Assembly (NCBI GenBank): GCA_003641425.1
Contig: QNAH01000047.1
Location: 1 to 11,462, forward strand
Reading direction: 5' to 3'
Source of the DNA: Candidatus Zixiibacteriota bacterium
GTDB taxonomy: Bacteria; Zixibacteria; MSB-5A5; GN15; PGXB01
DNA: 11,462 bases
Shown: positions 8,001 to 11,462 of the stretch, one piece after another
How the letters are laid out: every line of letters begins with the position of its first letter
How positions within the stretch are numbered: the first letter of the stretch is position 1
Notes under the pieces: model-generated
What the model was told of the DNA's origin: nothing
The model's input: the letters and a program-made list of their open reading frames with translations, nothing else
Database searches by the model: none
Program-made: the position numbers and the translations under genes

Positions 8001-8246
8001 ATGGCTAAGAAGACAAAAAAAGAAGATAAGAATCGGTTTGAGTGGCCGTTCGGATCCAAAAATTACCTGATTTTTGGAATAGGCTTACTGGTTATTGTCG
8101 TCGGTTATATCTCGTTATGGGCCGGCTCGATAACCCTGGCTCCGATTCTTCTGGTTCTGGGGTACTGTGTTCTTATTCCGATTTCAATTATAGTCAACGG
8201 AAAAAAGAAGGTACCGCCGGCCGAAAATGTTGAGGTAAAGAGCTAA
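8001..8246 (+). CDS. Small two-span membrane protein, DUF3098-like
   Basis: An 81-residue protein with a Lys-rich N-terminus (MAKKTKKEDKNRFEW), then KNYLIFGIGLLVIVVGYISLW (span 1, about 24-43), a tight turn GSIT, and LAPILLVLGYCVLIPISIIV (span 2, about 47-66), ending in a short charged tail. The arrangement, with a K-N-Y entry to the first span and TLAP-LLVLGY in the second, resembles the small DUF3098 membrane proteins of FCB bacteria; function unknown. An AGGA at 7989-7992 is correctly spaced from the ATG but would be upstream of the predicted transcript start, so it could only serve messages reading through from the ligase operon. tRNA-Val begins 15 bases after its stop, so both are probably on one transcript. 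Confidence 0.7.
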   Translation: MAKKTKKEDKNRFEWPFGSKNYLIFGIGLLVIVVGYISLWAGSITLAPILLVLGYCVLIPISIIVNGKKKVPPAENVEVKS

Positions 8247-8261
8247 AGGCTTGGATCAGTG

Positions 8262-8335
8262 GGGCAGTTAGCTCAGCTGGTTAGAGCACCTGCCTTACAC
8301 GCAGGGGGTCACTGGTTCGAATCCAGTACTGCCCA
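8262..8335 (+). tRNA. tRNA-Val (anticodon TAC)
   Basis: All arms fold: acceptor GGGCAGT/ACTGCCC (8262-8268 with 8328-8334), D arm GCTC/GAGC, anticodon stem CCTGC/GCAGG with loop CTTACAC (anticodon TAC), T arm ACTGG-TTCGAAT-CCAGT, discriminator A at 8335. Length 74. CCA is not encoded, so it needs the CCA-adding enzyme. Confidence 0.97.
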
Positions 8336-8351
8336 ATAAATTTGAAAAAAA

Positions 8352-8474
8352 ATGGAAACAGGGCGAGTGGATAAGGAAAAAGAAAGAAATAGAAAAACTC
8401 TGGAAAGAGACAAAAGAGGTCTGGACAGGCTGACAGAATTAGGTTACATTCAGCTTGGATATGAAATAGAGTAA
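8352..8474 (+). other. Possible 40-codon ORF in the gap between tRNA-Val and the tRNA-like copy
   Basis: The 150-base gap between tRNA-Val and the tRNA-Asp-like sequence holds an ATG-to-TAA frame encoding 40 residues, very rich in Lys, Arg and Glu (begins METGRVDKEKERN, ends GYIQLGYEIE). No Shine-Dalgarno, membrane span or known motif is visible. The region is purine-rich, so open frames arise easily; a second overlapping frame is open without a start codon. It may equally be decayed sequence left by earlier insertions. I would not count it as a gene without conservation. Confidence 0.15.
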
Positions 8475-8488
8475 GAAAAAAAGGAATT

Positions 8489-8522
8489 TTAGTCGGGGTT
8501 GTAGTTCAGTTTGGTTAGAACG
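8489..8522 (+). repeat. 34-bp direct repeat, left copy (tRNA-Asp 5' part)
   Basis: Identical base for base to 8845-8878. It begins 6 bases upstream of the tRNA 5' end and runs through the acceptor 5' strand and the whole D arm up to base 26 of the tRNA. Offset between copies is 356 bp and the GIY-YIG gene lies between them. Confidence 0.95.
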
Positions 8523-8549
8523 TTCCGCCGAATGCGGAAAGGACGCGAG
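8495..8549 (+). pseudogene. Broken tRNA-Asp-like sequence lacking T loop and acceptor 3' strand
   Basis: Bases 8495-8522 equal the first 28 of tRNA-Asp. Then the anticodon arm is replaced by a different but still pairing hairpin (TTCCGC-CGAAT-GCGGAA at 8523-8539). Next comes AGGACGCGAG (8540-8549), which matches the tRNA-Asp variable loop and T-stem 5' strand at 9 of 10 positions in the same register. After that homology stops: no T loop, no T-stem 3' strand and no acceptor 3' strand, so it cannot be a normal tRNA. Read as a tRNA, loop positions 34-36 would be GAA, but position 33 is C rather than the invariant T. The GIY-YIG start codon is only 4 bases further on. Confidence 0.8.
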
Positions 8550-8553
8550 AATA

Positions 8554-8811
8554 GTGGCATATTTTGTATATGTTCTACAAAGCGTTGTGACGGGAACGTA
8601 TTATATCGGCTCAACCGAAAACTTGAAGGGTAGATTGGACAGACACAATAGAGGCAGATCCAAATATACTAAAAGCGGAAAACCTTGGAATCTGGTTTAC
8701 TCAGAGGAGTATGAATCTCGTTCGGATGCTGTCAGGCGAGAGAATGAACTAAAATCCTGGAAGAGCAGGAAAAGATTAGAAAAATTGATGGCTATAGAGG
8801 AAAAAGCCTGA
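8554..8811 (+). CDS. Small GIY-YIG nuclease domain protein (YhbQ/UPF0213-like)
   Basis: An 85-residue single-domain GIY-YIG protein. All expected active-site elements are present: V5-Y6-V7 (the GIY strand), Y17-I18-G19 (YIG strand), R27, H31 and the catalytic E63 in AVRRENELKSW. There is no separate DNA-binding domain. Relatives are widespread stand-alone proteins, some with nuclease activity, whose biological role is poorly known; the domain is also that of UvrC and homing endonucleases. The start is GTG 8554; the same frame is open back through the tRNA-like sequence to 8470, but with no usable start codon. No Shine-Dalgarno or own promoter is seen. It lies 4 bases after the tRNA-like remnant and 39 bases before tRNA-Asp on the same strand, so it may ride on the tRNA transcript. 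The gene looks intact. Confidence 0.9.
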   Translation: MAYFVYVLQSVVTGTYYIGSTENLKGRLDRHNRGRSKYTKSGKPWNLVYSEEYESRSDAVRRENELKSWKSRKRLEKLMAIEEKA

Positions 8812-8844
8812 TATATTAGAAAATATAGATATTCGAATATAAAA

Positions 8845-8878
8845 TTAGTCGGGGTTGTAGTTCAGTTTGGTTAGAACG
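8845..8878 (+). repeat. 34-bp direct repeat, right copy (within intact tRNA-Asp)
   Basis: Exact copy of 8489-8522; covers 6 bases of leader plus the first 28 bases of the complete tRNA-Asp. Bases before the repeats differ (T at 8488, A at 8844). Confidence 0.95.
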
Positions 8879-8925
8879 CCTGCCTGTCACGCAGGAGGTC
8901 GCGAGTTCGAGTCTCGTCAACCCCG
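8851..8925 (+). tRNA. tRNA-Asp (anticodon GTC)
   Basis: Acceptor GGGGTTG/CAACCCC (8851-8857 with 8918-8924), D arm GTTC/GAAC, anticodon stem CCTGC/GCAGG with loop CTGTCAC (anticodon GTC), T arm GCGAG-TTCGAGT-CTCGT, discriminator G at 8925. Length 75, no encoded CCA. Its last 9 bases are also the end of the opposing serine recombinase frame, which makes it the probable integration target of that element. Confidence 0.97.
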
Positions 8926-10359
8926 CTTTGATTTAAAAACAGGCCCTTTGGCAAGGATGTCAAAGGGTTTTCTGTATGTGGGACATATAGTTCCGTGATA
9001 GAAGGTGCAGTTCGATAGTAAAATATCCAGCAACTTCCTTTGCTCCTGCCGGTTTTTCTGTAAGTATTTGTCATAGGCAGAATTGGCGAGTTCTAGAATT
9101 TCCAGACCAACTTGATAGAAATCCGTGTTTGCATTCTGATGTGCGCTGATTTCATTCTGTATATCAATGAGTTTATTCTCCCATTCCGTTGACTTGCGTT
9201 TCCACATCTCAGTCGATATTGCACCACTCAATTTATCTTCGTATGTTCGATCCAGCATTTTGCTTGTATGATCATAGTTCCGGCGTAGGCTAGTAATTGA
9301 ATCCTCATGGTATTTGATCCTGTCCTTTTGGCTTTCCAGGAGCGCCTTTTTGATATCATCGATCACAGTTGGATTGACTCGCACCTGCTTTACCGCTTCT
9401 GCCAGCATTTCAATTAGACTCTCTTCTCGGATCCAAGTATTATCACAATCGCCCTTAAACTGAGTGCAATGATAATAAATATATTTCCCTTTCTTAATTT
9501 CGGGCGTCATTGAGCAGCCGCATTTACCGCACTTAATTAAACCAGCCAGAGCAAGCTTTCGTTTTGTTTCTCTTGGATGATTAGCCCGATCAAAAACCGA
9601 CTGGATCCGATCAAACAATTCTTTCGCAATCAAGGGCTGGTGATTGCCAATATATCGTTTGCCTTTCCAAATATACTCACCATAGTATATAGAGTTTTTC
9701 AATATCCTATGAATCCCGGATTTATTTATTGTCTGTGAATTGCGTGAAAATAATCCTGACTCCTTTGCCCTTAATGCTAATGACTTCAGAGAGTATTCTC
9801 CAGCGGCATACCATTCAAATAACCTTTTTATAAACGGTCCTTTTTGGGGATCAGGTTCAATACAATGAGTTTCCTTATTGTTAATATACCCAACCGGTGC
9901 CCTCGATGGCCATTCACCTTGTTCCGCTTTTTCAATTTGGCCCTTTTTGACTTCTTCGGAAAGATTATCAATATAGTTCTTGGCCATTAAGACTTTAATG
10001 CCATGCAAAAATTTCTCGGAAGATTTTGATTCGGAAGATAGAATGAAATTCTCTTTTACGAAATGAATCTCAACATTCAATTCATCAAGAGTGACCCAGT
10101 CTTTTATGTTTCTATACAGACGATCCGTTTTTTCGACGAGAATTACTTTTCCCTTAGGATTTCACCTTAGATGCGTAATCATTTTGTTAAATCCGGTTCT
10201 ACCGGTAACCTTTGCCGTTTCCACATCAACGAATTCTTCATCAATAATGATTTTCTTTTCCGTAGCGTATTTCCGGAGTAGTTTAAGCTGAGATGGGATT
10301 GAATACCCTTCTTTTTCCTGTTCCTTTGAGGAGACCCTTGCATAAATGACACACTTCAT
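8917..10359 (-). pseudogene. Serine site-specific recombinase with one in-frame TGA
   Basis: One continuous frame of 480 codons from ATG 10359 to TGA 8917, broken only by TGA at codon 66 (10162-10164). Domains: resolvase catalytic domain with YARVSSKEQ (nucleophile S10, R8) and, after the stop, VEKTDRLYRN with the catalytic arginines; recombinase domain at about 145-260; zinc ribbon with C277, C280, C298 and C305; a long coiled coil at about 335-430; and the usual tail KPFDILAKGP. Such enzymes integrate and excise phages or elements through a covalent Ser-DNA intermediate. The stop separates two halves of the catalytic domain in the same frame, so a point mutation rather than an indel is likely. 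A perfect AAGGAGG (10368-10374) precedes the ATG, which overlaps the XRE stop by 4 bases. The final TGA lies in the tRNA-Asp acceptor stem. The region is more AT-rich than the core operon. Confidence 0.88.
8944..8971. terminator. Hairpin downstream of tRNA-Asp, inside the recombinase 3' end
   Basis: CCCTTTG (8944-8950) pairs with CAAAGGG (8961-8967), loop of 10 bases, followed on the plus strand by TTTT (8968-8971). This could end the tRNA transcript. On the minus strand a T5 run follows two to four bases after the stem, so it could act in both directions. It also encodes the conserved recombinase tail KPFDILAKG, so the pairing may be a by-product of coding. Confidence 0.45.
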
Positions 10360-10544
10360 TTGCTATCCCTCCTTTTTGAGAGAAGCTTTTTAATATGATA
10401 AGACTGAATCTTATTGGGCTTTGTATGTCCATTAAGCCATCTGCTGACTGTTACGAAAGTCACATCCAATTTTTTGGCTAATTCCACCTGAGTAATCTTG
10501 TGCTCAAGTCGATAATCTTCCAGTTGTTGAATCAAATCATCCAT
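10356..10544 (-). CDS. Small XRE-family helix-turn-helix regulator
   Basis: A 62-residue protein that is little more than one HTH domain. From ATG 10544: MDDLIQQLEDYRLEHKITQ, then VELAKKLDVTFVTVSRWLNGHTKPN, the classic Cro/C1-type helix-turn-helix at about residues 17-40, with the recognition helix including T31-x-S34-R35-W36, and a basic tail. An upstream in-frame ATG at 10571 would add nine residues, but it lies between the -35 and -10 boxes of the predicted promoter and is unlikely. It is coupled to the serine recombinase by an ATGA overlap and is probably the element's own repressor or excision regulator. A palindrome covering its start codon and -10 box suggests autoregulation. Confidence 0.82.
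   Translation of the reverse strand: MDDLIQQLEDYRLEHKITQVELAKKLDVTFVTVSRWLNGHTKPNKIQSYHIKKLLSKRRDSK
10368..10374 (-). promoter_or_regulatory. Perfect Shine-Dalgarno of the serine recombinase
   Basis: AAGGAGG lies 8 bases before ATG 10359 and within the end of the XRE gene. It fixes the recombinase start and suggests efficient translation before the mutation. Confidence 0.8.
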
Positions 10545-10578
10545 ACTACATAGTATATCATAATATATCATTTGTCAA
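10543..10578 (-). promoter_or_regulatory. Promoter and candidate operator of the XRE-recombinase operon
   Basis: On the minus strand TTGACA (10578-10573), 17-base spacer, TACTAT (10555-10550). Transcription would begin a few bases before ATG 10544. The palindrome ATACTA-TG-TAGTAT (10556-10543) overlaps the -10 box, start site and ATG, the expected place for a repressor operator. A second imperfect inverted repeat TATAT-TATG-ATATA lies in the spacer. The -35 box is just upstream of the truncated integrase stop. Confidence 0.55.
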
Positions 10579-11065
10579 GCTGTTTTTTCTTTATTCTGAC
10601 AAATTCTTCCAAATCTTCAATTGAAAAATCTTTGTTATTTCCGGTTCGTTCTCCGGAGAAATCTATTTTTGAAAGAACATCATTTACCCTCTGATCATCC
10701 AATGTTCCATAGCTTCTTAATGTGGTTGTTACCGCTTCATGTCCAAAGTTCTGACTGAGTGCCTTAAATTCCTCAGGTGTTCTGCTATATCGCAGGGCCA
10801 ATTGACAGGCGGCATGACGAAATGAATGTGGATTGAAATAAGGCAGGCCAGCATCTTCAGATCGCCTTTTGAGTATATCTCTAATGCTGTTACCTCCGGC
10901 CCAAAATTCGGCTTTAATACCCTGCACTTCAAAACTGAATCCATCCTCGGATTGCACAACCGATGTCTTGGGGAAGAGCGGATCACACGGACCGAATTTG
11001 AGACTTCCCGGAGGGAGAGCGGCCGAGGGGAAGCCGCCCTTCCTGCCAGGATAGAGTAGACTCAT
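10568..11065 (-). pseudogene. 5'-truncated tyrosine recombinase (phage-type integrase C-terminal part)
   Basis: The frame encodes 165 residues, of which about residues 21-130 match the C-terminal catalytic part of a known group of tyrosine integrases: DPLFPKT at 28-34, LPYFNPHSFRH at 74-84 (H80 and R83 of the H-x-x-R box), FGHE with H109, and the nucleophile Y119 in RSYG. The core-binding domain and the first catalytic arginine are missing, so it cannot be active. The first ~20 residues (MSLLYPGRKGGFPSAALP) look like non-homologous junction sequence. Its apparent ATG overlaps the stop of the outer-membrane protein gene by four bases, so the break lies about 11005-11065. It marks the outer edge of foreign DNA, or an older element next to the serine recombinase one. 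Confidence 0.8.
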
Positions 11066-11462
11066 TGTGTTGTAATCGGGAAGTAGTATGTCAAACCGGC
11101 AGTGACGCCGATATGGCCGGTGTCATCGAAGTCGGGACCAAACTTGTCTTCATCCTTCGTAAAAACATAATGGAACTTGCCTTCGGCAAACAGCGACAGC
11201 TCAGGTGTTGCGAAATACTCCAAACCTGCTCCGAAATTCAAACCGAAGCTTGTCTTTTTAAATTCTTCATTATTATCCAAACGGACAGCATCTCCAGTGA
11301 CATCATCCTCAGTGAGTTTCCAGGGATAGATGCCGACACCGGCTCTGACAAAGGGATTAATCATGTTGTTTTCTTTTTTTATGAATGACCCCAGGTTCAG
11401 AATTCCATCGACGTAGATCTGCGGCATGTTCAGGTACGGCTCTTTTGATGGTTCATCATTAA
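11062..11462 (-). CDS. Outer-membrane beta-barrel protein, C-terminal part (runs off window)
   Basis: The minus-strand frame is open from the window edge to TGA 11062, about 133 codons. It shows alternating strands and turns typical of small OmpA/OmpW-like or porin-family barrels: MINPFVRAGVGIYPWKL, SFGLNFGAGLEYFATPELSLFAEGKFHYVF, DTGHIGVTAGLTYYF. It ends in an aromatic strand followed by PITTQ, so the natural C-terminus seems intact. An internal ATG at 11427 exists, but barrel-like sequence continues upstream of it, so the true start with signal peptide is outside the window. The gene probably sits in the outer membrane; its exact function cannot be told. Inserted DNA begins immediately after its stop. 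Confidence 0.75.
   Translation of the reverse strand, partial: NDEPSKEPYLNMPQIYVDGILNLGSFIKKENNMINPFVRAGVGIYPWKLTEDDVTGDAVRLDNNEEFKKTSFGLNFGAGLEYFATPELSLFAEGKFHYVFTKDEDKFGPDFDDTGHIGVTAGLTYYFPITTQ

Noticed and set aside
8470..8553. N-terminal extension of the GIY-YIG protein through the tRNA-like sequence
   Set aside because: The frame is open but contains no usable start codon, and the domain begins normally just after GTG 8554.
8829..8840. Perfect 12-base palindrome ATATTCGAATAT before tRNA-Asp
   Set aside because: A few 12-base palindromes are expected by chance in 11 kb, more in AT-rich DNA, and nothing else supports it as a binding site.
8871..9074. Minus-strand frame overlapping most of tRNA-Asp
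   Set aside because: It is the antisense of the tRNA plus an out-of-frame part of the recombinase; only the frame ending at 8917 carries recombinase motifs.
10162..10164. TGA as selenocysteine or reassigned codon
   Set aside because: Other genes in the window end in TGA, the position is not a cysteine-type catalytic site, and no selenocysteine insertion structure was evident after it.
11010..11062. GC-rich inverted repeats (GGAAG/CTTCC) downstream of the barrel gene as a terminator
   Set aside because: Stems are short, several alternatives compete, and no T-run follows.
1..11462. CRISPR arrays, rRNA genes and complete insertion sequences
   Set aside because: No regularly spaced repeats, rRNA signatures or transposase genes were seen on either strand.

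Overview
The window looks like a chromosomal segment of an uncultivated Gram-negative bacterium, probably of the FCB superphylum (Zixibacteria-like would fit; this is inference). Reasons: it carries a geranylgeranylglyceryl-phosphate-synthase-type gene (in bacteria typical of FCB lineages and, as PcrB, of Bacillota), GmhA for LPS heptose synthesis, an O-antigen ligase/polymerase, an outer-membrane beta-barrel gene, a SecD with its own gene, and a small membrane protein resembling DUF3098. Promoters are of ordinary sigma-70 type and the code appears standard: TGA ends many of the genes.

Layout. (1) 1-1354, minus strand: 5' part of secD, preceded by an unrecognised single-span membrane protein. 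(2) 1566-1913, minus: a one-domain cupin with a strong hairpin across its stop codon. (3) 2048-7964, plus: a tightly coupled operon recX-alaS-GGGP synthase-gmhA-O-antigen ligase; each downstream start overlaps the preceding stop (8, 4, 4 and 4 bases). It mixes housekeeping (RecA regulation, tRNA-Ala charging) with envelope functions (ether-lipid precursor, heptose, polysaccharide). (4) 7961-8925, plus: a perfect-consensus promoter, a small membrane protein, tRNA-Val(TAC), a region with a broken tRNA-Asp-like sequence directly followed by a small intact GIY-YIG nuclease gene, then the complete tRNA-Asp(GTC). (5) 8917-11065, minus and visibly more AT-rich: an integrated, decaying element with a serine recombinase (interrupted by one in-frame TGA, its final stop lying inside the tRNA-Asp acceptor stem), a tiny XRE regulator, and a 5'-truncated tyrosine recombinase. 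(6) 11062-11462, minus: the C-terminal part of an outer-membrane beta-barrel protein, truncated by the window edge.

The most unusual part is the tRNA-Val to tRNA-Asp interval plus the element beside it. A GIY-YIG gene sits exactly where the T loop of a tRNA-Asp copy should be, bounded by a 34-bp exact direct repeat, and a serine recombinase element abuts the 3' end of the intact tRNA-Asp. The same tRNA locus therefore appears to have been used by two different mobile or mobile-like modules. A second theme is promoter placement: three good TTGACA promoters lie so close to start codons that the predicted mRNAs are almost leaderless.
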